DNA of 58,000 bases from positions 11,584,412-11,642,411 of the forward strand of contig CM043965.1 of assembly GCA_014529385.2 (NCBI GenBank). Direction: 5' to 3'. A program made the translations under genes and the position numbers. The notes beneath the pieces are model-generated. The model was not told the origin of the DNA. It saw only the letters and a list, made by a program, of their open reading frames with translations, and did not search any database. The stretch is from Adiantum capillus-veneris. Taxonomy: Eukaryota; Streptophyta; Polypodiopsida; Polypodiales; Pteridaceae. This document shows positions 30,237 through 39,578 of this stretch, piece after piece (the stretch's first letter is position 1; each line of letters starts with the position of its first letter).

Positions 30237-30872
30237 GTGCCTATTGGGCTTAAAGGGCCTAGAACCAAGCATCACACCAGGAAGCAGTTTGAAGATCGCG
30301 TAGAATTCTTAAAAAAGATGTACCAAGAAGCAAAAGCTTTGAAGATAAAGGAAGCGCAAGAAGCGGCGAGAAAAGCAAAAAAGGCGACAGAACATCGAGA
30401 GCAAGAAGAGAAAGCCACTGCACAAGGAGAATATCAACATGCTCAGGGTGATTTGTCTCCCCGCATCTCTTCTCCTATCTCTGAACACCAAGATCACCCG
30501 ATGCCGAGCCCACCACCATCACCGGCAGTTAGAACCACAACAATTGAGCCAACAAAAGAAGCAGAACTTGAACAGGAAAAATCAGTTGAATCTAGACAAG
30601 AACCGGAACAGCAAGAAGCAACGGAATCAACACAACAAGCATCTGTATCTACTCAAGAGCAGCAAATAGAGAAAGATCCAGAGACAGAAAAGGTAGCCAG
30701 TCGTGCATCAGAAGAGGACACCACAAAATTTGAGCACATAAGAGAACAAGAGTCTGAGGAAACACCCACTACCTCAACACAGCAAGTTAAGGCTGAGATA
30801 CCACCCCCTACCTCAACGGAAAAAGATCAACATCCACAAGGGCAACAACAACAACCAGCAGTCATGACGTAG
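30237..30872 (+). pseudogene. Cassette 2 accessory protein, charged C-terminal region
   Basis: This open frame of 211 codons has a helix-forming basic part (KKMYQEAKALKIKEAQEAAR) and a low-complexity Pro/Ser/Glu/Gln-rich tail (PMPSPPPSPAVRTTTIEPTK, then QQEATESTQQASVSTQEQQI). This mirrors the proline-rich then coiled-coil design of cassette 1. No catalytic motif is seen. Confidence 0.5.
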
Positions 30873-31072
30873 CCAGAGGTAAAAGAATCTGTAGAAACAT
30901 CAAGACACTCAAACAAAGCAAAGATTGGCAGTCAAATGACGAAGTCATCCTACAAGTAAATGAGTATGCTCCGCAAATGCAAGAGATGACAGAACGACTT
31001 CGCTCAGCCGCACTTGGCCGTAGTACACGGGCCAAAGAGTTAGAGATGGTGATTGACACACTCCAAGTATAA
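30873..31072 (+). pseudogene. Cassette 2 accessory protein, end
   Basis: After a frame change the reading is DWQSNDEVILQVNEYAPQMQ, then LGRSTRAKELEMVIDTLQV, ending in TAA at 31070-31072. The LTR-like block follows at once. Confidence 0.45.
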
Positions 31073-31079
31073 AGGCCAA

Positions 31080-31729
31080 TTTTTGGAAGTTATTATAAAG
31101 TTATTGGATAATGAAATACACAGCGTGAGCTAATGGCACTCACTTCTCTCCTTCTTGCGCTTGCTACTCCCTCCCCGATTATCACATTGCAGTCGCGTTT
31201 GTTGCATTGCAACCACAGGTAAGAGCTCTACGCATTAACGTAAGCACATCACAGTAATTCGTAGCTTTTGGCGTCGCCGACCCACGGCCTAATTTCATCA
31301 TAACTAGTAATTTACACTTCAAAATCAAAAACTAAGCATAGGCGAGGTATTGGGGCATCATTGCTAAGCATTTAGATACATTCTGTTAATAATTACAATT
31401 TTGCACTTGAACTAAAGTGGGGTTTGAGACCATAGCATGTGGCTTAGGTTTTATAAACATGTCCTAGAAGTCTCATTATGTTTGGATGTCATTTGATGCT
31501 GCAACGGATGTGATGTTTACTGATGAGCGATTGGCTTTTAGTGATTTCAATCACTTGAGTGTAGCTTGAGTTAGATGCGAGTTTCTAGTGGTTTTTCGAG
31601 AGATTGACACCCCCTTGTAGCCTCTATGCACTAATCGAGTCAGCTTCATCCCATGGATTGATAATTTAATGGTGGTTCTCGCTAATAGTGCAATAAGATA
31701 GGATAGTGAGGTTAGACACGCGTCCCACA
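31080..31729 (+). repeat. Putative 3' LTR of E1 (diverged)
   Basis: It parallels 674-1503 over its last ~510 bases: splice-donor-like GGTAAGAGCTCTACG, then GTGTAGCTTGAG, GATTGACACCC, AGCTTCATCC, GGTTCTCGCT, and an end CGCGTCCCACA. The U3 part is shorter than in the 5' copy. Divergence is high, so E1 is old, or these are LTRs of two related elements. Confidence 0.5.
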
Positions 31730-31757
31730 TATGTAAGTGTTGCATGTGTTTGTCTAA

Positions 31758-31883
31758 TTAATTAGAGTAGATGATTATATCATCAAAGAACAATGCAGTA
31801 AAGGTTCGGTGAGGCCTGAATAGCTTCTCCACCAGGCGGTTAAATGTGGTTGGTGCATTGGTCAAGCCAAAAGGCATGACAAT
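31758..31883 (-). pseudogene. Family-C gypsy relic, RT fragment (left of hAT)
   Basis: The minus strand encodes the RT block around the catalytic box and PFGLTNAP. It matches 48565-48690 of gypsy C with ~90% identity by eye (TTAGAGTAGATGAT, then AAGCCAAAAGGCATGACAA). It stops at the hAT insertion and resumes at 54107. Confidence 0.88.
31876..31883. repeat. 8-bp target duplication of the hAT (left)
   Basis: ATGACAAT precedes CAGGGATTT and recurs at 54099-54106. Joining across it restores the family-C RT sequence. Confidence 0.92.
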
Positions 31884-31980
31884 CAGGGATTTCATTAACG
31901 TAATCACGATCGGGTGATTACGTCAATAACTCTAGTACTTACACAAAAAAATCATGTGATCACGTTAATTATTAACGTGA
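31884..31980 (+). repeat. hAT left terminal inverted repeat and subterminal palindromes
   Basis: The first ~26 bases are an imperfect inverted match to the right end (CAGGGATTT...ACGTAAT). Next come a hairpin CGTAATCAC / GTGATTACG (31899-31922, 6-base loop) and a 21-base palindrome TCACGTTAAT / ATTAACGTGA (31960-31980). GTGATYAC-like motifs recur at both ends and are candidate transposase binding sites. Confidence 0.75.
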
Positions 31981-33100
31981 CTTTGATTATGACCTTCAAA
32001 AACCTATAGAGGTGGTTAGCCCTCCGGGTTTTGCATTTTCCCCTGCGGGGCCCACCGGGCTTTTTCATTTTCCCGGAGGGCCTGCCGAGTATATGTAATT
32101 GCCCAGTAGGCTCGCCGAGAAAATGAAAAATCCTGACAAGAATAATTATGTATAGTAAACAGTGTGCTAACCCGGTCCTTTAGCTAGGAAAATCCTTGGG
32201 GAGTGTATCCAAGTCATCTCCTGATGAATTGACCTAAGGTTACAGAGTCATAGGTCCTTTTTTTGGGCTAAACATGATTCTTAATTCGGTAACCACTTCT
32301 AAAATTTTTTAGTTTGTTTACCGACATAAAGGTACAAAACCAAAACAGCTGAAAACTTGGAGTCATGCTCGTTGCGAAGAAGCTATTGGTCTAAATGAGG
32401 GCTGTAATTGGTTTTAGAAGATGAGCATATGTAAATGGCGAGTCGATAGTCAAGAGTCGGATGTCCCCTACTAGTATACCAGGCATATAAAGATCCTTGA
32501 AGTCTTGCATTTGAGCTGATTTACACTTGTCACTCCACAATATAAGAGCTATAATCCTTAATTGGATTAAAAAAGCTTTTATATATTGAATTGGTTGCAT
32601 GGGTGGGCTACAATCCTTCACTCGGTACAAGTAATCCTCAATTGAGTGATTATATTGAAGATTTATTTGCGTTAGTTCATGCCTTGGTTTATAGAGAGAG
32701 TGCATTATGTATTACGATAGATTATTAGTGCATGAAATGACCAATCATATATTTTATTGCTTTCGTTTGTTTTCTTGTAGCAATTAAAATTAGATGTGTC
32801 TTATTATTTGCAAATCAAAGTGGACATATAAATAATCATTATAATAATAATTGCATTGAGAGATTCATAGCATTGTTATACTTATGCCATGCATAGACTG
32901 TATTGCAATGTGTATGGTTGCTCACAATATAAGTGATAGATATGTGGACTGACTAGCGTGCATTGAAAATCTCACATTGTGCATCATGGTTACTTTCATA
33001 TTGAATGGTTTTAAAATTTTAATAAATTATTTGAAAATAAAAAAAATGTTTCAAAAACTGAATATTTGATTTTTTTGTCTTCAGTTTTAATTTAAAAGCA
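31981..33100 (+). other. hAT 5' non-coding region
   Basis: A GC-rich patch with CCGGG/GGGCC words (32020-32120) resembles the right-end patch at 53905-53985. The rest is AT-rich without a supported gene; a minus-strand open frame at 32391-32705 has no recognisable content. TTTTCTTGTAG at about 32770-32780 looks like a 3' splice site for a leader intron. Confidence 0.5.
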
Positions 33101-33560
33101 ATGGAGCAAATGTGGGCATAAGTGGTACGAAGAAGCCAAAGAATAAAAAAGCTTCTGGCAAAGAGTGGGATTATGCTCACAACATATTGCAGCCGATATA
33201 TGTAGTGGTAATGTAAATTTTGTCAGACAACAAAATCACGCGGTGCACCACGTATTAGGGATCATTTTCTGGGTAGCGTTAAAAAGGGTTATAAGAAATG
33301 TGAACATTCTCAGGCACCTGCAGTTGCAAAGCGTTTGAGAGAAGAGCTCGCCCAAAAGGGTGGCAAGAGACAACAGATATATGGCTATGTGGCTTTGAGC
33401 CAATAGTTCTCAGAGCCAAATATTAACTCCGCAAATCCTGTAGTGACGCCAACTAACCTTAAAGAACAACCTGCGCAAGGAGCGGAAATTCCAGGCAATG
33501 TTCTGTTTAAGCGTCACAATGAAGGTGGACTTAGTCAAATGCGTCAATAATCATTACATC
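33101..33560 (+). pseudogene. hAT transposase, BED zinc-finger part
   Basis: One frame reads CKFCQTTKSRGAPRIRDHF, then KKCEHSQAPAVAKRLREELA, the C-x2-C...H...C pattern of the BED-type DNA-binding domain at the N-terminus of many plant hAT transposases. Stops precede it and the ATG near 33102 is in a different frame, so at least one frameshift is present. It would bind the element ends. Confidence 0.7.
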
Positions 33561-34050
33561 AAATCTTTTGAGTGCAGTCTTTAGAAGAAGCACAAACTGC
33601 ACTCACCAAAGCAATATTCTTTACTGGAAGTGCTTTGGTCATGGTAGACAACAATCATTGGAAGACTGCTTGAAAGAAAATTGGTGAGTTTGGTCTAGGA
33701 TTTTCAGCTCCTTCTTATCACACAATAAGAAATTTTTTCTTGCAAATGTTACGTCAAAGTCAAAGAGCGTGTTGGCAAAATAATACTTGGAAATATTTGG
33801 ATTTCAGGATGTACGATTGTGAGTAATAGCTGGTCAAATGTTCAAAGAAGACCACTGATCACTGTAATGCTGGTTTGTCCAAGGGGAGAAACATTTATAA
33901 AGGTAATTGATAGTTCTGGTGCAATTAAAAGTGGTAAATATATTTTCATTAGGCAAAATTTGGACTCACAAAGGGGCCCTTTAAGGAGTTTGACTTTACC
34001 TCTCTCTACCAAAACGGACGCATGGATAATTTTTTGCAACTAAACTCCAA
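33561..34050 (+). pseudogene. hAT transposase, DUF659 region
   Basis: LEEAQTALTKAIFFTGSALV, then LGFSAPSYHTIRNFFLQML, and after a frame slip SGCTIVSNSWSNVQRRPLIT and FIKVIDSSGAIKSGKYIF. This is the DUF659 region at the start of the RNase-H-like catalytic fold. The segment usually reading SDGW is SNSW here, so the likely first catalytic Asp is Asn. The coding is cut by the foldback at 33948. Confidence 0.85.
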
Positions 34051-34398
34051 AGTTGGCGGAGGTTTGATAGTTAGAATGTCCCCTTCAAGCTCTATCTACT
34101 GATATATAGCATGCCATGAGATTCCTCATATTTTAGAAGATTCTTTTTTTGATTCACTTAAATTCCGATAGAGTTGTCACATCATAGGTGAATCAAAAAA
34201 ATAATCTTCTAAAATATGAGGAATCTCATGGTGTGCTATATATCAGTAGATAGAGCTTGAAGAGCACATTCTATCTGTCAAACCTCCGCCAACTTTGGAG
34301 TTTAATTGCAAAAAATTATCCATGCGCCCGTTTTGGTAGAGAGAGGTAAAGTCAAACTCCTTAAAGGGCCCCTTTGTGAGTTCAAATTTTGTCTAATG
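33948..34398. repeat. 451-bp foldback element (210-bp arms, 30-bp loop)
   Basis: The left arm 33948-34157 and right arm 34188-34398 are near-perfect inverted complements. They begin CATTAGGCAAAATTTG and end CAAATTTTGTCTAATG. The foldback splits the transposase between KYIF and EVLINVIKEIG. No clear target duplication is visible. Confidence 0.88.
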
Positions 34399-34768
34399 TG
34401 AGGTCTTGATTAATGTAATTAAAGAAATTGGTATTGAACATGTCGTTCAAGTAGTCATAGACAACGCAAAGAATTATAAAAATGCTAGTAAATTAATAAA
34501 GAAGTGCTTTCCACACATTTTTGCAAATGGTTGTCATACGCACAGCTTAAACTTGGTGCTGAAAGATTGGTACACTAGCGGAGAAACCACATGGTTCGCC
34601 AAAATAATTGATACAGCACGTCAGATTGTGAAATTTATCTTGAAATGACAAAGAGTGCTCGATTTGTATAGGGTGCACATGTCAGTGATGTTGAAACTTC
34701 CTGCTAAAACTCGATTCTGCACACACTTTTTTACCTTGGAATCACTTCTCCACAATAAATGTGCAGTG
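34399..34768 (+). pseudogene. hAT transposase, catalytic middle part
   Basis: EVLINVIKEIGIEHVVQVVI is followed by DNAKNYKNASKLI (second catalytic Asp in VIDNA), CHTHSLNLVLKDW, a TGA, then LPAKTRFCTHFFTLESLLHN. These are the conserved hAT blocks after DUF659. The frame is cut at 34769 by the copia element and resumes in frame at 40343. Confidence 0.9.
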
Positions 34769-34773
34769 ATTGA
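34769..34773. repeat. Target duplication of copia (left)
   Basis: ATTGA here and at 40338-40342 flank the copia LTRs; removing the element restores the hAT frame. Confidence 0.92.
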
Positions 34774-34857
34774 TGTTAGGAAATAAGACGTAGCTAAATA
34801 GATAATTGAGTAGATTACTTAATGGAGAGAGACAGATTTACATACACGAGATTATAG

Positions 34858-34892
<35 letters not shown>

Positions 34893-35563
34893 CACGATAT
34901 ACGTGGTTCACCCAATGTGGGCTACGTCCACGGGAAAGCAGCCACTCAATGGCTTTAGTACTTCAAAACAAGAAGTAGTTTACAAAGGGATTATACCCTT
35001 TTGGAGCTCCCGCCTTGCTTCACTCTCACCACCTCACACCCACCTTGTTGCATCAACTTCACACTCTATATATGTGTGTAGAAATGGCCTCCTTTTATAG
35101 GCCAAAAGGGCTGTCCTCTCTCATGAGAGGCAGCCATGTGTAGCCGCCCTTGTGTAGATAAGTCCTCTTTTGAATTCGGCCACCGGCCATTGAATTTGGC
35201 CACTGGCCACCAGCCACCGGCCATTGACTTCCGACCACCCGCCACCGGCCATTGACTACCGGCCACCGGCCATTGACTACCGGTCACCGGCCAACTGATC
35301 GGTTGTTTTTCGCCCACTTTTCGGCCGCCGTCCGGCCATAATATTTCGACGAAAAGGAATATTCCGACGAGGGAAAAAAAAAGTCTCGAGGGCTTCCGCC
35401 CCCGAGGCCCCTAAAGTTGCCCCTGATTTTTGGCCGTGAAAATTTTGGTTTCCGATGAGTGATTTTTCTTTACGCACGATGGCTTCTCCTCATAATGGGG
35501 GCCTTACAAATGTACGCTTTTACCACAGAAAATTACAAAGGTAAACAGGCTCCATACTTAATA
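34774..35563 (-). repeat. Copia 3' LTR (left copy)
   Basis: Starts TGTTAGGAAATA and ends CATACTTAATA on the plus strand. It contains a (GA)n run at about 34861-34888 and a CCACCGGCCATTGAC minisatellite at about 35171-35300, longer than in the other copy. Confidence 0.93.
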
Positions 35564-35580
35564 ATCTCCCACTTGGAGAC
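35564..35580 (-). other. Copia polypurine tract
   Basis: The minus strand reads CCAAGTGGGAGAT directly before the LTR, the usual plant copia tract. Confidence 0.8.
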
Positions 35581-35623
35581 TGATCTCCAAACCAAACCTG
35601 TGACTACTTTCCATCTTGGCTTC

Positions 35624-36703
35624 TTATCCTTGAATGCCGATTGAAGATGAGCAAAAGCTCAACTTCTCCTTGTTGACCACCTTTGTAAACATGTCTACAG
35701 GATTTTCACTTGTTTGCACCTTTCGTAGCTTTAGCTGTCCCTCTTCCAAACGAGTGCGTATGAAGTGATATCTCACCTCAATGTGCTTTGTCCTTGAATG
35801 AAAGGCTGAGTTCTTTGCAAGATGGATAGCGCTTTGGCTATCACTGTACAAGACACAATTGTCTTGCTTGAATCCAAGCTCTTCTAAGAATCTGTGAAGC
35901 CACAGAATTTCTTTTCTTGCCTCCGTCATTGCTACATACTCTGCTTCCGTGGTAGAAAGTGAAACCACTTTCTGCATCTTTGAAGCCCAGCTTACTGTTG
36001 TGTCTCCAACTGTGAACACATAGCCAGTAGTGCTCCTTTGAGAATCTTTGTCACCTGCCATATCTGCATCAGCATACCCTTCTAGAAAAATATCAGTTCC
36101 TCCAAAATACAAAGCATTTGTTGTTGTCCCTTTTAGATACCTAAGTATCCACTTCACAGCTTGCCAATTCTCTTTACCTGGGTTGTCCATGAACCTACTC
36201 ACAACTCCCACTGCATGTGCAATGTCTGGCCTTGTCCAGACCATAGCATACATTAGAGAACCTACCGCTACAGCATATGGAACTTTAGACATATAGGCTA
36301 TCTCCTCTTGTGTCTTTGGACACATATCCTTCGTTAGTTTAAAATGACCAGCCAAAGGTGTAGAAACTGGTTTTGCATTTTGCATTGCAAACCTTTCTAG
36401 TACCTTCTTGATGTAATATGCTTGAGATAGCTTTATTGTCTTCTTCGTTCTGTCCCTTGATATTTTCATACCAAGTATCCTCTTTGCAGCACCTAAATAT
36501 TTCATTGAAAAAGATTTAGACAGCTCCTCTTTTAGGTCTTTGATGTCCTGCATGTTAGCACTTGCAATCAACATGTCATCAACATACAACATTAGGATGA
36601 TGAATTTCCCATCTCCCAAATTCTTCGTGTAGACACAGTGATCCAAGTTGCATCTTGTGAATCCATGATCCATCATCCATCGATCAAACTTCAAGTACCA
36701 TTG
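35624..36703 (-). CDS. Copia RT C-terminal part and RNase H
   Basis: It continues the gag-pol frame after one TGA (36704-36706). RT motifs are YLKFDRWMMDHGFTRCNLDH, then LYVDDMLIAS (catalytic YVDD). RNase H follows: EGYADADMAGDKDSQRSTTG, then VSLSTTEAEYVAMTEARKE and LYSDSQSAIHLAKN, with tail HIEVRYHFIRTRLEEG and DMFTK. All expected residues are present. The frame is the same as upstream, so the stop is a single-base lesion: the codon would be CGA (Arg) in relatives reading KQASRQWYLKF. Confidence 0.93.
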   Translation of the reverse strand, partial: QWYLKFDRWMMDHGFTRCNLDHCVYTKNLGDGKFIILMLYVDDMLIASANMQDIKDLKEELSKSFSMKYLGAAKRILGMKISRDRTKKTIKLSQAYYIKKVLERFAMQNAKPVSTPLAGHFKLTKDMCPKTQEEIAYMSKVPYAVAVGSLMYAMVWTRPDIAHAVGVVSRFMDNPGKENWQAVKWILRYLKGTTTNALYFGGTDIFLEGYADADMAGDKDSQRSTTGYVFTVGDTTVSWASKMQKVVSLSTTEAEYVAMTEARKEILWLHRFLEELGFKQDNCVLYSDSQSAIHLAKNSAFHSRTKHIEVRYHFIRTRLEEGQLKLRKVQTSENPVDMFTKVVNKEKLSFCSSSIGIQG

Positions 36704-39514
36704 TCATGATGCTTGCTTTAAACCATACAAACTCTTCTTTAATTTGCAAACCATTTTCTCCTTACCTTTTACTTCATACCCCTTTGGTTGAAGCATGTAG
36801 ATTTCCTCCTCTAAGTCACCGTGAGGGAATGCCGTATTTACATCCATTTGCTTGAGATTTAGATCATGAGCAGCCACAAGGCTTAAGACAAGCCTAATTG
36901 AGTTCATTTTTACAACAGGAGAAAATATTTCATTGAAGTCAATATTTTTCTGTTGAGAAAAACCTTTTACCACAAGCCTAGACTTGTACCTTTTCTTCCC
37001 ACCTTCTTCTTCCTTCGGCTTGTACACCCATTTGTTTGGAAGTGCCCGCTTACCTTTAGGCAACTCAACCAACTCCCATGTTTGGTTGCGATGTAGTGAG
37101 TCCATCTCCACTTGCATGCTCTTCGTCCATTCTTCTTTGGATTCATGTTGCATAGCTTCTTCGTATGATTCTGGCTCTCCAGAATCTGAGATCAAGAGAT
37201 GGTTGAAGGAATGAACAAACCTTTCTGGAGGTCTACTTGCTCTTGTAGATCTTCGGGGAATAGGTTGAGGCTCCTCATTTGGTTGACATTGTTGCACATT
37301 GTCACCGTTTACAGTCCTTGAGTCTTCACCGTCCTCAAGCTCCATGTACTCATCACCTGTTTCTTTTGTTTGTTTTCTTTCCAAGTAATCTTTGTACATA
37401 TTTTTTTCGTTAAAAATTACATCCCTACTCCTTAAGATTTTACCATCTTCAGGATTCCATAGGCGATACCCAAAGTCACCTTCTCCATAGCCAATGAAGA
37501 AACACTTTTTGGACTTTGCATCTAGCTTTGATCTTAGGCTTCTATCTATGTGCATGAAAGCCTCACACCCAAACACTTTGAGAAATGCATAATTCACCGG
37601 TTTACCTGTCCATGACTCTTCTGGAACTCCCCCATCCAATGTCGTTGAGGGTGACCGATTGATTAAGTACACAAACGTACTTACAGCTTCCGCCCAAAGC
37701 TCAAGCGATAGGCTAGCATGTAGCCGCATGCTTCGTGCTCGCTCCATGATTGTCATGTTCATCCTTTCCAAAATACCATTTTGTTGAGGTGTCCTTGGGG
37801 TTGTCCTTTGCCTCCGAATGCCATTGCTAGCACAAAATCTTTCAAAAGCTTGGCTGCAATATTCACCTCCATTGTCAGATCTGAGGCATTTAACCTTGGT
37901 ACCTGTTTCATTCTCCACAAAGGCTTTCCACCTTTGAAATATGGAAAATACATCGGATTTATTCTTCATGACATAAACCCATGTTTTTCTAGTCGCATCG
38001 TCCATGAATGTTACATAGTACAATGAGCCACCAAGTGATGGTGTACTTGCAGGACCCCAAACATCAGAATGAACCAACTCAAGTTTTTTATTTTTTCTTT
38101 CATTTCCTGATTTTTGAAATTTTACCCTCTTTTGTTTACCATAAACACAATCTTCACAGAAGTCTAAGTCCACTTCTTTCAAACCTGGTAGAAGCTTCTT
38201 TGTTTGAAGGATTTGCATTCCTTTGGCACTCATCTGCCCAAGCCGATAGTGCCATACCGCACTGTCAACTTCTGTAGTTGTTGCACAAGCTGAAGGTTGT
38301 GTGCTCATCGTACACAAGTAAAGTGTACCGACCTTTTCTCCCTTGGCAACCACCAAAGATCCTTTTGAGATCTTCCACCATTTGTTTCCGAATGCAATGT
38401 TGTGACCTTCATCGTCCAATTGTCCTGTAGAGATCAAATTTTTGCGAAGAGAAGGAACATGCCTAACATCTTTAAGCTTCCATTCATTTCCGTTAGCAGT
38501 TTTGACAGAAACTGTACCTTTGCCGAAAATCTCACAAGCTTCATCATCTCCCAAGTATACATACCCAAAATTACCTTTGGTGTAATCTTGGAAATGTTGC
38601 TTGTGTGGTGTCGCATGGAATGAAGCCCCAGAATCTACTATCCAGGAATTAGACACATTGTCTAATGAGAGAATTAGAGCATCTTGCTCCACTTTACCTG
38701 CCACATTGGCCTCCGATGTTGGCTTGTTGTCTTGAGACTCTGACTCCTTCTTCTTCTTGGACCAGCAATCCTTCTTGATGTGGCCCTTCTTGCCGCAGTT
38801 CCAACATTCAAGAACTGACTTTGTGCGTGACTTGCTCTGCCTTGAGCGATCACGACCCTTTTGGTTTTTGAATCTCTCCTTGAGCCTTCCTCTTGTTTCC
38901 ACTGACAATGCAGCACTTGAGGATTCTCCTGTGCTTCTCCTTCGTATTTCCTCGCTTAGGAGAACACCCACAACATCATAAAACTTAAGAGTATTTGTGC
39001 TAGAAATAGAATTACTTATAGCCATCACAAGATTGTCCCAACTATCCGGTAGAGATGATAGTATAAGGAGAGCTCGCACTTCGTCATCGAAATTGATTTT
39101 CACCGATCCAAGTTGACTTATGTTTGTGTTAAAGTCATTTAGGTGTTCTGCAACTGAACCATTCTCTGCCATCTTTAGATTGGACAAGCGCTTCATAAGA
39201 AATACCTTATTGGATGCCGATGGTTTCTTGTAGATGTCGTCAAGTGACTTCATCAAGTCCTCCATGGTCTTCATCTCTGAAACATTGAAGGCCACCGTTG
39301 ACGCCAAGCTTAACCGGATTTTTCCCAGTTCCTTTCGATCAAGGACAATCCATGCTTCATCTGCCATCATTGCGGGCTTCTTTGCAAGACCGCGTAGTGG
39401 CAAATACAGGTCCTTCTGGTAGAGATAGTCTTCAATCTGCATCTTCCAATGTTTGTAGTTTTTGCTGTTGAACTTCTCAATCTTGAGCTTCCCTTCCTCC
39501 ACCATAACTCCCAC
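36704..39514 (-). CDS. Copia gag, protease, integrase and RT N-terminal part
   Basis: This 936-codon frame begins MGVMVEEGKLKIEKFNSKNY. The gag region is followed by a CCHC knuckle CWNCGKKGHIKKDC (residues ~235-250), protease WIVDSGASFHAT (DSG), and integrase zinc finger WHYRLGQMSAKGM...CEDCVYGK. The catalytic core is VHSDVWGPAS, LRSDNGGEYC and NGILERMN (D, D, E present). RT starts at NKWVYKPKEEEGGKKRYKSR and reaches MDVNTAFPHGDLEEEIYMLQ and KKSLYGLKQAS, ending at the TGA at 36704-36706. It encodes the full particle and replication machinery of a Tnt1-like copia. Confidence 0.95.
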   Translation of the reverse strand: MGVMVEEGKLKIEKFNSKNYKHWKMQIEDYLYQKDLYLPLRGLAKKPAMMADEAWIVLDRKELGKIRLSLASTVAFNVSEMKTMEDLMKSLDDIYKKPSASNKVFLMKRLSNLKMAENGSVAEHLNDFNTNISQLGSVKINFDDEVRALLILSSLPDSWDNLVMAISNSISSTNTLKFYDVVGVLLSEEIRRRSTGESSSAALSVETRGRLKERFKNQKGRDRSRQSKSRTKSVLECWNCGKKGHIKKDCWSKKKKESESQDNKPTSEANVAGKVEQDALILSLDNVSNSWIVDSGASFHATPHKQHFQDYTKGNFGYVYLGDDEACEIFGKGTVSVKTANGNEWKLKDVRHVPSLRKNLISTGQLDDEGHNIAFGNKWWKISKGSLVVAKGEKVGTLYLCTMSTQPSACATTTEVDSAVWHYRLGQMSAKGMQILQTKKLLPGLKEVDLDFCEDCVYGKQKRVKFQKSGNERKNKKLELVHSDVWGPASTPSLGGSLYYVTFMDDATRKTWVYVMKNKSDVFSIFQRWKAFVENETGTKVKCLRSDNGGEYCSQAFERFCASNGIRRQRTTPRTPQQNGILERMNMTIMERARSMRLHASLSLELWAEAVSTFVYLINRSPSTTLDGGVPEESWTGKPVNYAFLKVFGCEAFMHIDRSLRSKLDAKSKKCFFIGYGEGDFGYRLWNPEDGKILRSRDVIFNEKNMYKDYLERKQTKETGDEYMELEDGEDSRTVNGDNVQQCQPNEEPQPIPRRSTRASRPPERFVHSFNHLLISDSGEPESYEEAMQHESKEEWTKSMQVEMDSLHRNQTWELVELPKGKRALPNKWVYKPKEEEGGKKRYKSRLVVKGFSQQKNIDFNEIFSPVVKMNSIRLVLSLVAAHDLNLKQMDVNTAFPHGDLEEEIYMLQPKGYEVKGKEKMVCKLKKSLYGLKQAS

Positions 39515-39564
39515 TCAATTCAAGGAATCCTTTCCTTGAGATAATTTAGCTACGAGCAAACCTT

Positions 39565-39576
39565 GCTCTGATACCA
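39565..39576 (-). other. Copia primer-binding site (initiator Met tRNA)
   Basis: Minus strand TGGTATCAGAGC, two bases from the LTR, complementary to the 3' end of plant initiator Met tRNA. Confidence 0.93.
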
Positions 39577-39578
39577 GT

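Larger units (their letters stand above)
674..31729 (+). mobile_element. Giant gypsy-type element E1 (family A) with accessory cassettes, interrupted by gypsy B
   Basis: The order is LTR-like 674-1503, primer site, palindromic leader, gag, protease, [gypsy B insertion], RT, RNase H, integrase, second retropepsin, W-V/I-P-K protein, cassette 1, cassette 2, and an LTR-like block at ~31080-31729. Removing gypsy B leaves about 22 kb, in the size range known for Ogre-type giants. All three ORF blocks (gag, cassette 1, cassette 2) are preceded by long spacers with repeated palindromes that end in AG 4-5 bases before an ATG. Coding is heavily decayed. The alternative is that the cassettes are separate non-autonomous elements next to a shorter gypsy ending near the polypurine tract at 21868. 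The shared leader design and the LTR match favour one element, but this is inference. Confidence 0.45.

Noticed and set aside
32391-32705. Minus-strand frame of 104 codons in the hAT 5' region
   Set aside because: AT-rich, no motif, no conserved neighbours; not supported as a gene.
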